NCBI RefSeq assembly: GCF_019774615.1
Contig: NZ_CP081497.1
Coordinates: forward strand, 682,001 to 746,000
Reading direction: 5' to 3'
Length of the DNA stretch: 64,000 nt
Origin: Streptomyces sp. BHT-5-2
GTDB lineage: Bacteria > Actinomycetota > Actinomycetes > Streptomycetales > Streptomycetaceae
In this document: positions 1-7,907 of the stretch, in pieces
Layout of the letters: each line of letters opens with the position of its first letter
Numbering within the stretch: the stretch's first letter is position 1
Notes under the pieces: model-generated
Databases searched by the model: none
What the model saw: the letters and a program-made list of their open reading frames with translations, nothing else
What the model was told of the DNA's origin: nothing
Program-made: the position numbers and the translations under genes

Positions 1-1510
1 TGAAGAAACCCCCGAAGACGCAGAGCAGCACCAGGACGAACGCCGTCCAGGTGTGGTTGCCCACCAGCCCGGCCAGCGCCACACCCGCGATCACGCCGAG
101 CACCGTGCCCACCAGCCGGCGGTAGCCCTTGACCAGCACCTCGCCGGTGGACGCGGTGTTGAGGAACACCACCCAGCAGGTCAGCACCGCCCAGTACCAG
201 CGCTGGGTGGACAGGAACTCGCCGCCGACGATGGCCAGCGCGGAACCGACCGCGACCTGGAACGCCGCCCGGGTGGTGGGCCGTTGCAGGCCGGTGTGCT
301 CGTCCTCCTCGGCCTCCTCCGCGCCGACGATCGCCAGGTCCTCGGCGTCGAACTCCTCCCGCGAGCGGGTGGTGGCGGAGGTGTCGTCGGACTCGTCCTG
401 CGGCCCGTCCAGCGCCAGCCGCAGACCGAGTACCGCGCGGGCGGCCTCGCCGAGCGCACGGAAGGCGTCCTGGACGGCGCCCGAGCCGCGCGGCAGGTTG
501 TCCTCGTCGCGGTAGCCCAGCAGGCGGTTGCGGACGTGTGCCACCGCGGTGCCGCGGTCGCCGGGCGCCCGGGCCACCAGCAGGGCCAGCGCGTCCAGGT
601 CCCGGCGGAGGGTCGCCACCGCGCCGCCCTCGGACTGCATGCGGTTGGCGGTGGCCGGGACCGGGGCGTGCGGCAGGTGCAGGGTGAGGGTGTCGGTGCG
701 CTCCGCGCTGCGCGCGTTGAGCAGCGTCATGCCCAGGCGTTCGGCGGCGATCTCGGCGTCCGCGACGCGGCGTTGGAGCAGTGCCGCGGTGGCCGCGTCG
801 CGGGTGCCCTCCTCCAGCCGGCCCTGGATCATCAGCGCCGTCTCGTGCAGCCGCGCGGTGTGCCGCCGCAGGTCGTCGAGGACGCCGTCGATCTCCTCGG
901 GCCCGGCGTCCACCACCTCCCGGTGGGTGGCCACCAGTTGTGCCATCCGGGCCCGGAACGCCTCCCGCAGCCGGGCCAGGGTCCGTTCGGGGGTGTCGGG
1001 GAAGACGGCGAACCGCGCCACCGCGCTGCATCCGAACGCGACCGCCAGGGTCAGGAACAGCTCCGGCAGCGTCGCCACGGTGGCGTGCACGAACAGCGAG
1101 ACGAAGTAGACCTGGAAGCCGATCAGCCCCAGCGCCGTCCCGCGGTCGCCGAACCGGCGGGCGTAGGCGGCACCGAAGATCAGGGCGATGAAGAACAGGT
1201 CGCCGGCGATGATCCGGCTGTGCAGCAGCGCCCCCAGCGACACCGCGGCCAGTGCGACCGGCAGGCCCAGCGCGAGGGTGACCGCCTGGCCGCGCACCTC
1301 CTTCTCCCGGATGGCGAAGGTCGCGACCATCGCCGCCATCGCGCCCGCGACGAGCAGCGTCACACCGGTGCCGAGCAGCGCCAGGACGACGAGGGTCAGC
1401 ACGATCGCCCCCACCGTCCGCAGCCCGGCCATCAGTCGCAGCAGTCCCGGGTCGGATGCCGCGAAGCGGTTCCAGGTGCCCGTAACGGTCCGTCGTATAG
1501 CTGCCTTCAC
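1..1510 (-). CDS. FUSC-family membrane protein (3' end missing)
   Basis: The minus-strand frame opens at a GTG at 1510 with a GGGAGCGG-type site upstream and runs off the left edge, so the C-terminus is missing. The N-terminus has two closely spaced hydrophobic segments of the fusaric-acid-resistance/aromatic-acid exporter type. A long soluble helical stretch follows, and then further membrane segments near the window edge (a run reading NHTWTAFVLVLLC). This N-membrane, cytoplasmic, C-membrane layout is typical of FUSC/ArAE proteins, which are thought to export aromatic or small organic acids. The substrate cannot be told. Long open frames on the opposite strand here are high-GC shadows. Confidence 0.75.
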   Translation of the reverse strand, partial: MKAAIRRTVTGTWNRFAASDPGLLRLMAGLRTVGAIVLTLVVLALLGTGVTLLVAGAMAAMVATFAIREKEVRGQAVTLALGLPVALAAVSLGALLHSRIIAGDLFFIALIFGAAYARRFGDRGTALGLIGFQVYFVSLFVHATVATLPELFLTLAVAFGCSAVARFAVFPDTPERTLARLREAFRARMAQLVATHREVVDAGPEEIDGVLDDLRRHTARLHETALMIQGRLEEGTRDAATAALLQRRVADAEIAAERLGMTLLNARSAERTDTLTLHLPHAPVPATANRMQSEGGAVATLRRDLDALALLVARAPGDRGTAVAHVRNRLLGYRDEDNLPRGSGAVQDAFRALGEAARAVLGLRLALDGPQDESDDTSATTRSREEFDAEDLAIVGAEEAEEDEHTGLQRPTTRAAFQVAVGSALAIVGGEFLSTQRWYWAVLTCWVVFLNTASTGEVLVKGYRRLVGTVLGVIAGVALAGLVGNHTWTAFVLVLLCVFGGFF

Positions 1511-1614
1511 CGTGCCGTCCGCTCCCCAATCTCGGCATCGGCCGAGGTCACGTGCCTCGGCCGGGCGCCCTTAGCATCGCACGAGGGCTGCCGGAACGGC
1601 CGGTGAGTGTGCCG

Positions 1615-2562
1615 TCAGGCAGCGCCTTCGTATGCGGCGCCCGCGACCGCGAGGTCCTCCCAGGCCATCCCGACGCTCTTGAAGAGGCGGGGGCGTTCCG
1701 GGGCCGCGGCGGCCGCCCCGGTGGCCAGGCCGGCGAGCGTCACCAGTGCCTCCCGGTCCAGCCGGCCGCTCTCCAGCTCCGGGATGAGGTCGCCGGCCTC
1801 GCGGGCCGCGGCGGACCGGGACTCGACCACGACCGTGCTGCGCAGGACGGTCGTGGTGTCCACCTCGCGGCTGCCGCGCTCGTGGGAGCCGACCGCGGTC
1901 ACGGTGGCGTGCGGTGGGAGCAGGGCGCCGTCGAACAGTGGGGTGCGGGCGGTGGTGCAGCAGGCGACGAGGTCGGCGTCGGCGACGGCGGACGGCTCGC
2001 CGGCCTCGACGGTGAGCCCGGTGTCCCGGCGGGCCTCGGTGACGAAGCGCTCGACGTTGGCGGGGGTGCGTCCCACCACCGTGACATGGGTGAGCGGCCG
2101 CACGGTGCGCAGCGCGTCCAGGTGGCCGCGGGCCTGCGGGCCGGTGCCGAACAGCACCAGGCGGCCCGCCTCGGGGACGGCGAGCAGATCGGCGGCGAGC
2201 GCGGAGACGGCGGAGGTGCGCACGGTGGTCAGCGCGATGCCGTCGAGCAGCGCGAGCGGGGCGAGGGTGGGGGCGTCGAAGAGGAGGTACTGGCCCTGGA
2301 CGCGGGGGAGTCCGGCGTCGGGGTTGCCCGGGGCGACGGTGGCGACCTTGACGCCCGCGTACCGGCTGCGGTGAGCGGGCATCAGCAGCAGCTGGCCGTG
2401 TTCGACGGGCACGATGGTGCGCGGCGGATCGGCCTCGGGGTCGGGGCCGTCGCGCAGCGCGGCGCGGAGGGCGTCGACGGCGGCGGCCATCGGGAGGGCG
2501 CGCAGCAGGGCGGTCTCGTCGATGGTCCGGGGCAGGTGGGGGACCGGGGGTGTGGCGCTCAT
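1615..2562 (-). CDS. Ornithine cyclodeaminase / mu-crystallin family protein
   Basis: The protein has 315 residues. The family uses NAD(P) for ornithine cyclodeamination, alanine dehydrogenation or reduction of cyclic imino acids. The Rossmann loop LFGTGPQARGHL lies near residues 137-148, and the family segment following TVRTSAVSALAA precedes it. A serine/threonine-rich NADP-type loop (VVGRTPANVE) follows. The ATG at 2562 leaves a short N-terminal leader before the conserved TALL segment. There is no operon partner. The exact substrate (ornithine, proline/alanine or a ketimine) cannot be decided from sequence. Confidence 0.82.
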   Translation of the reverse strand: MSATPPVPHLPRTIDETALLRALPMAAAVDALRAALRDGPDPEADPPRTIVPVEHGQLLLMPAHRSRYAGVKVATVAPGNPDAGLPRVQGQYLLFDAPTLAPLALLDGIALTTVRTSAVSALAADLLAVPEAGRLVLFGTGPQARGHLDALRTVRPLTHVTVVGRTPANVERFVTEARRDTGLTVEAGEPSAVADADLVACCTTARTPLFDGALLPPHATVTAVGSHERGSREVDTTTVLRSTVVVESRSAAAREAGDLIPELESGRLDREALVTLAGLATGAAAAAPERPRLFKSVGMAWEDLAVAGAAYEGAA

Positions 2563-2633
2563 ACCGCCGAGTCTGCCCCGGTCGTCCGCCGGGATGTGTG
2601 ATCTTGGACGCATCGGACGCGCGGGGCGGGGAT

Positions 2634-2666
2634 GGGGAGGAGCGATCGGTCGGAGCGCTCCTCCCC
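2634..2666 (-). terminator. Terminator hairpin after the chitinase gene
   Basis: Perfect 11-bp inverted repeat (GGGGAGGAGCG / CGCTCCTCCCC) with an 11-nt loop. It starts nine bases beyond the chitinase stop on the minus strand. There is no clear U-tract, as is usual in Streptomyces. Confidence 0.75.
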
Positions 2667-2674
2667 ACGTGCGG

Positions 2675-3922
2675 TCAGCAGGCGCCCAGGTCCTGCCAGA
2701 CACCCGAGCCGCCGGTGGACGGCGCCTCGCCCTGGGTCCACCAGCGGGCCTTCCAGGTGTGGCCCTGGTACGAGACGGTGTCACCGCCCACGTAGACCGT
2801 CCCGGCGGTGTAGGGACCGGCCGCGCAACTGCCGCCCGGGGGTGTGGTGGGCGGCGTCGTCGGAGGTGTGGTGGGCGGTGTGGCACCGGCGAACCGCACC
2901 GAGTACTTGGTGAAGTCCCAGGCACCCTGCGGGACGCTGCTACAGGTCCCGGAGGTGCGGCCGTTGTTGTCCGGCGGGGTGCACTGGCGGTCGCGGTTGA
3001 CGGACCAGTTGGTCAGGCGCGCCATGTGGTGGGAGGTGGCGAAGTCCAGCACGGTCTGGAAGTCGGCCTGGGTGAAGAACTCCCCCGAGTCGCTGCGGCC
3101 GTTCATCTGCGAGATGCCCTCGTGGGCGTAGGCGGTGGCCTCGTCCCAGCCGAAGGTGGAGCGCAGGACGGCGTTGAAGTTGGTCAGTGCGGAGGTCTGG
3201 GCGGCGGCGCCGTTGAAACCGCCGTCGAACGGCATGATGGAGAAGTTGTCCGGGGTGAAGGACTGGGACTTGGCCTCGTTGAGCATCTGCTTGCCGAACC
3301 ATCCGGTGCCGTCGGCCGTCCCGGCGGTGGTGACGGAGAGATAGATGCCCGGGTTCTTCTGCTGGAGGATCTTGGCGGCGCCGATCTCGTTGTGGATCGC
3401 CGCGGAGTTCTCGTACTCCGGCTCCTCCAGGTCGAAGTCGAGTGCCTTGAGGCCGTACTTGTCGACGACCTGCTGGTAGGCGGCGGCGGTCGCCTCGGGG
3501 GTGCCGCACGCCTGCCCGAGCTTGGTGCCGTTGTAGCCGCCGACGGACGCGGAGACGTCGCCGCCCTTCGCGCGGATCGCGGAGATCACCCCGGCCACCG
3601 CGGTGTCCGACGCCACCGGGTGGAGGCCGTCCCAGGTCGGCGAACAGCCGCCGCCGTCGGGCGCGAGAACGAAGGCGAGCTGGAACGCCTTGAGGCCGGT
3701 GGCGTCCATCACCGCGCCGGCGTCCGGCGGGTCGTTGTCGAGCGGCATGAGGTAGGGCGCCGCCGCGTACCAGTTGCTGCCCAGGGCCTTCGGGGCCGGG
3801 GCCGGGGTGGCCGATCGCGGGGCTGCGCGGTCGCCGGTGGCGAGCGCCGTGCCGGCGAGGCCGAGCGCGAGCGCGGTCGCCGCGACACCGGCGGCGAGGG
3901 TTCTGAGGTGACGAGGGGGCAC
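2675..3922 (-). CDS. Secreted GH18 chitinase with C-terminal chitin-binding domain
   Basis: 415 residues. A GTG start at 3922 follows GGAGGTCAA. Residues 1-30 are a Sec signal peptide ending ALA. The catalytic domain (about 45-340) carries the GH18 DxDxE signature as LDFDLEEPE, with Asp162, Asp164 and the catalytic Glu166. A threonine-proline linker of TPPT repeats leads to a CBM5/12-type domain (about 372-415) with exposed Trp residues (HTWKARWWTQGE). The enzyme should hydrolyse chitin outside the cell. The promoter region carries two copies of the 12-bp repeat known from Streptomyces chitinase genes, which suggests induction by chitin breakdown products and repression by glucose. Confidence 0.93.
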   Translation of the reverse strand: MPPRHLRTLAAGVAATALALGLAGTALATGDRAAPRSATPAPAPKALGSNWYAAAPYLMPLDNDPPDAGAVMDATGLKAFQLAFVLAPDGGGCSPTWDGLHPVASDTAVAGVISAIRAKGGDVSASVGGYNGTKLGQACGTPEATAAAYQQVVDKYGLKALDFDLEEPEYENSAAIHNEIGAAKILQQKNPGIYLSVTTAGTADGTGWFGKQMLNEAKSQSFTPDNFSIMPFDGGFNGAAAQTSALTNFNAVLRSTFGWDEATAYAHEGISQMNGRSDSGEFFTQADFQTVLDFATSHHMARLTNWSVNRDRQCTPPDNNGRTSGTCSSVPQGAWDFTKYSVRFAGATPPTTPPTTPPTTPPGGSCAAGPYTAGTVYVGGDTVSYQGHTWKARWWTQGEAPSTGGSGVWQDLGAC

Positions 3923-3953
3923 TTGACCTCCACGAGCCGACAGGAGAGGGGGG

Positions 3954-4020
3954 TGGTCCAGACCAATCGATCACAGCGTGGACCTTGGCCGTGGGCACGT
4001 CAACACTTTGGACTGGACCA
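3954..4020 (-). promoter_or_regulatory. Chitinase promoter: two 12-bp TGGTC(C/T)-type repeats
   Basis: Read on the minus strand, TGGTCCAGTCCA (4020-4009) and the palindromic TGGTCTGGACCA (3965-3954) lie 55 bp apart upstream of the chitinase GTG. They match the TGGTCCAGACCT-like repeats of Streptomyces chi promoters and resemble DasR sites. A TTGACG -35-like hexamer lies between them at 4003-3998. Which regulator binds is inferred. Confidence 0.7.
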
Positions 4021-4127
4021 GTACGCGAAGTCCCGCCGGGACGGGGCGGGCGGGTCGCCGAGGTGGCGTGCCGTGCCCCGCCCGCGCCGGACGGCCGTCG
4101 GCCCGGCGATCACCTAGACTCGCGAAA

Positions 4128-4748
4128 ATGGCCAAGTACTTCGACGTCCACCCGGACAACCCCCAGCGCCGCACCATCACCACGGTCGCCGACGCCGTCC
4201 GCTCCGGCGGGCTCATCGCCTACCCGACCGACTCCTGCTTCGCCCTGGGGTGCCGACTGGGCAGCCGCGACGGCATCGACCGCATCCGCTCGATCCGCGC
4301 CCTCGACGACCGCCACCACTTCACCCTGGTGTGCCAGAACTTCTCGCAGCTGGGCCAGTTCGTACAGATCGACAACGACGTGTTCCGCGCGATCAAGGCG
4401 GCGACCCCCGGCCGCTACACCTTCATCCTCCCGGCGACGAAGGAGGTCCCGCGCCAGCTCCTGCACCCGAAGAAGAAGACCGTCGGCGTCCGGATCCCCG
4501 ACCACGCCGTCACCCAGGCACTCCTGGAGGAGCTGGGCGAACCGCTGCTCTCCAGCACCCTGCTGCTGCCCGACGAGGACGAGCCGCTGACCCAGGGCTG
4601 GGAGATCAAGGAGCGCCTCGACCACGTCGTGGACGCGGTGGTCGACTCCGGCGACTGCGGCACCGAGCCCACCACCGTCGTCGACTTCTCGGGCGACGGC
4701 GTGGAGATCGTACGGCGCGGCGCCGGGGACCCGTCGCGGTTCGAGTGA
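4128..4748 (+). CDS. Sua5/YciO/YrdC-family protein (YciO type)
   Basis: The protein is 206 residues long, the length of single-domain YciO/YrdC proteins. The family binds double-stranded RNA or nucleotides; true YrdC/Sua5 makes threonylcarbamoyl-AMP for tRNA t6A. The N-terminus shows LIAYPTDSCFALGCRLG, the usual IxYPTDTxYxLGC signature. This is followed by HHFTLVCQNFSQL and the GRYTFILPATKEVP segment, close to YciO. The ATG at 4128 puts the family N-terminus (AKYFDVHPDNPQ) directly at the start. It stands alone. I favour a YciO-like paralogue over the essential Sua5 enzyme. Confidence 0.85.
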   Translation: MAKYFDVHPDNPQRRTITTVADAVRSGGLIAYPTDSCFALGCRLGSRDGIDRIRSIRALDDRHHFTLVCQNFSQLGQFVQIDNDVFRAIKAATPGRYTFILPATKEVPRQLLHPKKKTVGVRIPDHAVTQALLEELGEPLLSSTLLLPDEDEPLTQGWEIKERLDHVVDAVVDSGDCGTEPTTVVDFSGDGVEIVRRGAGDPSRFE

Positions 4749-4762
4749 GGGGCGGCGGAACG

Positions 4763-5314
4763 ATGACCGGAACACGGAACGGTGCGATAGCCGTCCTCGC
4801 CACCGCGCTGGCCCTGCAGGCAGGCGTGGCAGCGGCGGCACCGGCCCAGGCGGCCCCGGCGGCGGCGAGCGCCCCCGCCGCGGCCCCGGCCACCGCACTG
4901 CGGATCACCGAGGGCCAGGTCGGCGAGGTCGGGCCCGGCGGCACGCTGGTCTACCCCGCGGTGACCAGCTGCCTGACGATCACCGTCCGCCTGGCCGACG
5001 GTGGAAAGATCGGCGCGCACGCCAGTCTGTTCCAGGTGCCCGGGGAATACCGGTCCGACCGGATCCTCGGCGCGGTCGGGCAGCGGATCGGGACGCGGGC
5101 GGTCCGCGCGGTGGAGGTCCGGGGCGCGGTCGGTGCCTGGCATCCCGGCTACTTCACCAGGGCGATCGAGAGCTACCCGGACGGTGCGCAGATCCCGGTG
5201 CCCACCGCCCCCGATCCCGACGGCCTGGCCCGCGCGGTGGCGGACGGGCTGGGCCAGCCGCGCGCCAAGGTCACCGTCCAGGACCTCCCCGACGGGGACC
5301 AGACGGTGGAGTGA
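4763..5314 (+). CDS. Small secreted protein, possible CheD/CNF1-like Cys-His fold
   Basis: 183 residues, starting 14 bases after the Sua5-like stop. An alanine-rich signal peptide spans residues 1-31, and an Ala-Pro spacer follows. The core reads TSCLTITVRLADGGKIGAHASL, with Cys70 and His86 sixteen residues apart. CheD and CNF1-type glutamine deamidases place a catalytic Cys after a Thr/Ser and a His 15-17 residues later in a GxxH context, so this pattern is suggestive. The rest is beta-rich, with no recognised domain. Function is otherwise unknown; a protease inhibitor of similar size was considered and does not fit. Confidence 0.55.
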   Translation: MTGTRNGAIAVLATALALQAGVAAAAPAQAAPAAASAPAAAPATALRITEGQVGEVGPGGTLVYPAVTSCLTITVRLADGGKIGAHASLFQVPGEYRSDRILGAVGQRIGTRAVRAVEVRGAVGAWHPGYFTRAIESYPDGAQIPVPTAPDPDGLARAVADGLGQPRAKVTVQDLPDGDQTVE

Positions 5315-5354
5315 AGCGCCGAGGCGAACACTTCTTGAACGCGGCAGGAACGAG

Positions 5355-5379
5355 GCGCCCCGCTCGGCCGGCGGGGCGC
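5355..5379 (+). terminator. Hairpin terminator
   Basis: Perfect 9-bp stem (GCGCCCCGC / GCGGGGCGC) with a 7-nt loop, 40 bases after the stop of the small secreted protein. Confidence 0.6.
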
Positions 5380-5548
5380 AACGGACATCAACTGCCCTTA
5401 TTCGTATGTAACTTGACGGAGGCTCGGCTGAGGCGGGGCGAACTCCGGCCGGCCTCTTGACGCACCCTTCAGGAAGCTGAAGCATGCGACGGCGGGAGTG
5501 CGCTCCCCGCCCCCCACGTCTTCACTTCCTGAATCAGGAGGGTCGCTC

Positions 5549-7369
5549 ATGACCCCTGCCTCCAAGGAACCCCCCACTCCCCAACGCCCCACCGCAGGGC
5601 GCCCCGCCGTCGGCCGCCGGACCGTTCTCGGCGCCGCCGTCGCGGCCGCCTCGGCGTCCGCCGCGCTCGGCCTGTCCCGTACCGCCTGCGCCGCCCCGCC
5701 AAGCCGGACCCCGCGTGGTGACCTGCCGGGCGGCGGTGACCTCGGCCCCAACGTCCTGATCTTCGACCCGTCCACCCCGGGCATCCAGGACCGACTGGAC
5801 GAGGTGTTCAAGCGCCAGGAGAAGGCCCAGTTCGGCGCCGGGCGCCACGCCCTGCTGTTCGAACCGGGCGCCTACCACGGCCTCAACGCCCAGCTCGGCT
5901 TCTACACCTCGATAGCCGGCCTGGGACTGTCGCCCGACGACACCACCATCAACGGCGATGTCACCGTCGACGCCGGCTGGTTCAACGGCAACGCCACACA
6001 GAACTTCTGGCGCTCCGCCGAGAACCTCGCCCTCGTCCCGGTCAGCGGCACCAACCGCTGGGCCGTCGCCCAGGCCGCGCCGTTCCGCCGGATGCACGTC
6101 CGCGGCGGCCTCGACCTCGCGCCCGCAGGCGACGGCTGGGCCAGCGGAGGCTACCTCGCCGACTGCCGGATCGACGGGACGGTGGAGCCGCGCTCCCAGC
6201 AGCAGTGGTACGCCCGGGACAGCGCGGTCGGCGGCTGGTCCAACGGTGTGTGGAACATGGTCTTCTCGGGCGTCGAGGGCGCCCCCGGCCAGACCTTCCC
6301 CAACCCGCCCTACACCGTCCTCGACACCACCCCCGTCTCCCGCGAAAAGCCCTTCCTCCACCTCGACGGTGCCGAACTCCGGGTATTCCTGCCGGAGTTG
6401 AGAACGGGTGCCCGTGGTGTCACCTGGGGCAAGGGCACCCCGCGCGGCACCTCGCTGCCGCTGTCGAACTTCTATGTCGCCAAGCCAGGCGTCTCCGCCG
6501 CCACCCTCAACCAGGCACTCGCCCAGGGCCTCCACCTGCTCCTCACGCCGGGCATCTACCACCTCGACCAGCCGATCCGGGTGACCGCGCCGCACACCGT
6601 CGTCCTCGGCCTCGGCTACGCCACCCTCATCCCCGACAACGGTGTCACCGCCCTGAAGACCGCCGACGTCGACGGCATCAGACTGGCCGGACTGCTCATC
6701 GACGCCGGACCGGTCAACTCCGCCACCCTCCTCGAAATCGGCCCGGCCGGCGCCTCGGCGGACCACTCCGCCGACCCGACCACCGTCCAGGACGTCTTCC
6801 TGCGCATCGGCGGCGCGGGCCCCGGCAAGGCCACCACCGGCATCGTCGTCAACAGCCGGCACACCCTCGTCGACCACACCTGGGTCTGGCGCGCCGACCA
6901 CGGCGACGGCGTCGGCTGGGAGACCAACCGCGCCGACTACGGCATCCGCGTCAACGGCGACGACGTGCTGGCCACCGGCCTGTTCGTGGAGCACTTCAAC
7001 AAGTACGACGTGCAGTGGTACGGGCAGCGCGGCCGCACCGTCTTCCTGCAGAACGAGAAGGCGTACGACGCCCCCGACCAGGCAGCCGTCCAGGACGGCG
7101 ACACCAAGGGCTACGCCGCCTACAAGGTCGCCGACTCGGTCACCAGCCACGAGGCATGGGGCCTCGGCAGCTATTGCTACTACGACGTCGATCCCGGCAT
7201 CGTCCAGCACCACGGCTTCGCCGCCCCCGACGCGCCCGGGGTGAGGTTCCACGACCTGCTGGTCGTCTCGCTCGGCGGCAAGGGCCAGTTCGAGCACGTC
7301 ATCAACGAGACCGGCGCGCCGACCGCGGGCAGCTCGACCGTCCCCTCGACCGTGGTGTCGTACCCCTGA
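5549..7369 (+). CDS. Tat-exported pectate-lyase-fold (beta-helix) protein
   Basis: 606 residues. The ATG follows AGGAGG. The N-terminus has a twin-arginine signal (VGRRTVLGAAVAAASA) with an Ala-rich h-region. The mature protein carries two blocks of right-handed beta-helix-like sequence: LIFDPSTPGIQDRLDEVF with FEPGAYHGLN near residues 75-115, and a second from about 330 (GLHLLLTPGIYHL, then VVLGLGYATLIPDNGV). This layout is that of Streptomyces secreted proteins often labelled 'adenylyl cyclase' or coagulation factor 5/8-like. I see no cyclase motif. A role in polysaccharide binding or cleavage is more plausible, but no catalytic residues can be assigned. Confidence 0.75.
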   Translation: MTPASKEPPTPQRPTAGRPAVGRRTVLGAAVAAASASAALGLSRTACAAPPSRTPRGDLPGGGDLGPNVLIFDPSTPGIQDRLDEVFKRQEKAQFGAGRHALLFEPGAYHGLNAQLGFYTSIAGLGLSPDDTTINGDVTVDAGWFNGNATQNFWRSAENLALVPVSGTNRWAVAQAAPFRRMHVRGGLDLAPAGDGWASGGYLADCRIDGTVEPRSQQQWYARDSAVGGWSNGVWNMVFSGVEGAPGQTFPNPPYTVLDTTPVSREKPFLHLDGAELRVFLPELRTGARGVTWGKGTPRGTSLPLSNFYVAKPGVSAATLNQALAQGLHLLLTPGIYHLDQPIRVTAPHTVVLGLGYATLIPDNGVTALKTADVDGIRLAGLLIDAGPVNSATLLEIGPAGASADHSADPTTVQDVFLRIGGAGPGKATTGIVVNSRHTLVDHTWVWRADHGDGVGWETNRADYGIRVNGDDVLATGLFVEHFNKYDVQWYGQRGRTVFLQNEKAYDAPDQAAVQDGDTKGYAAYKVADSVTSHEAWGLGSYCYYDVDPGIVQHHGFAAPDAPGVRFHDLLVVSLGGKGQFEHVINETGAPTAGSSTVPSTVVSYP

Positions 7370-7395
7370 GCCATGCCTGGGTCATGCCTGGGCGT

Positions 7396-7803
7396 TCAGT
7401 CGACCTCGTAGCCGAAGTCGTAGGGGAAGGACGGCTCACCGGCCCGGCAGACATAGCTGCCCGACCCGCTCAGCCCGGCCAGTTCGCCGGTCGCCGATCC
7501 GGGCACGACCTCGAACGTGCCGTGCACCGTGCCGTCGGCGGCGAAGCCGCCGCGCTCCGCGACGACGAAGGTGCCCGCCCGCCCGTCCAGCCGCCCGGTC
7601 AGCAGTTGCAGGCCGGTGAACGTCCCGGTCTTGTCCGAGGTGTAGACGATGGTGTATTCGCAGCTCGTACGGGCGGCCTCGATGCCGCCGGCGAAGGCGT
7701 TGACGACGGAGGCGCGGGCCAGGCGCGGGCTCGCGGTGTCCGAACCGACCGGGTGCTCCTCCCAGTCGGCGTAGCTGATCCGGCCGGTGGTCTGCGTGGG
7801 CAT
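7396..7803 (-). CDS. DUF3224-family protein
   Basis: 135 residues, starting at the ATG at 7803. The sequence has the DUF3224 pattern: YADWEEHP near the start, CEYTIVYTSDKTGTFTGLQLLTGRLDGR in the centre (described in two parts) and GSGSYVCRAGEPSFPYDFGYEVD at the end. DUF3224 proteins are small beta-barrel proteins of unknown function. The gene is divergent from a WYL/YafY regulator across a perfect inverted repeat, so it is the likely target of that regulator. Its end converges on the beta-helix gene with a 26-base gap. Confidence 0.82.
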   Translation of the reverse strand: MPTQTTGRISYADWEEHPVGSDTASPRLARASVVNAFAGGIEAARTSCEYTIVYTSDKTGTFTGLQLLTGRLDGRAGTFVVAERGGFAADGTVHGTFEVVPGSATGELAGLSGSGSYVCRAGEPSFPYDFGYEVD

Positions 7804-7860
7804 GGGTGTCCTTCCGGTCCGCCGCACGGCTGGTGCGGCTGCGTTGTGATCCCATCCTGA

Positions 7861-7895
7861 CCGCAGTACCTGACATCTGCTGTCAGGTACTGCGG
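7861..7895. promoter_or_regulatory. Perfect 15-bp inverted repeat operator, DUF3224/WYL
   Basis: Arms CCGCAGTACCTGACA (7861-7875) and TGTCAGGTACTGCGG (7881-7895) are exact inverse complements around TCTGC. The site lies 12 bases before the regulator ATG and 57 bases before the divergent DUF3224 start. It is most likely the binding site of the adjacent WYL regulator and controls both genes; this is inference from position. Confidence 0.75.
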
Positions 7896-7907
7896 GACAA
7901 TCGCGCC

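Noticed and set aside
53..1606. Long plus-strand open frame over the FUSC gene
   Set aside because: Its product is Arg/Gly/His-rich without motifs, while the minus strand gives a clear membrane protein. It is a high-GC shadow.
4763..5314. Considered as a subtilisin-inhibitor (SSI) protein
   Set aside because: The SSI cysteine pattern and reactive-site segment are absent; it has a single conserved Cys in the mature part.
5534..7297. Long minus-strand frame opposite the beta-helix gene
   Set aside because: Val/Gly/Asp-rich antisense translation with no start site or motif.
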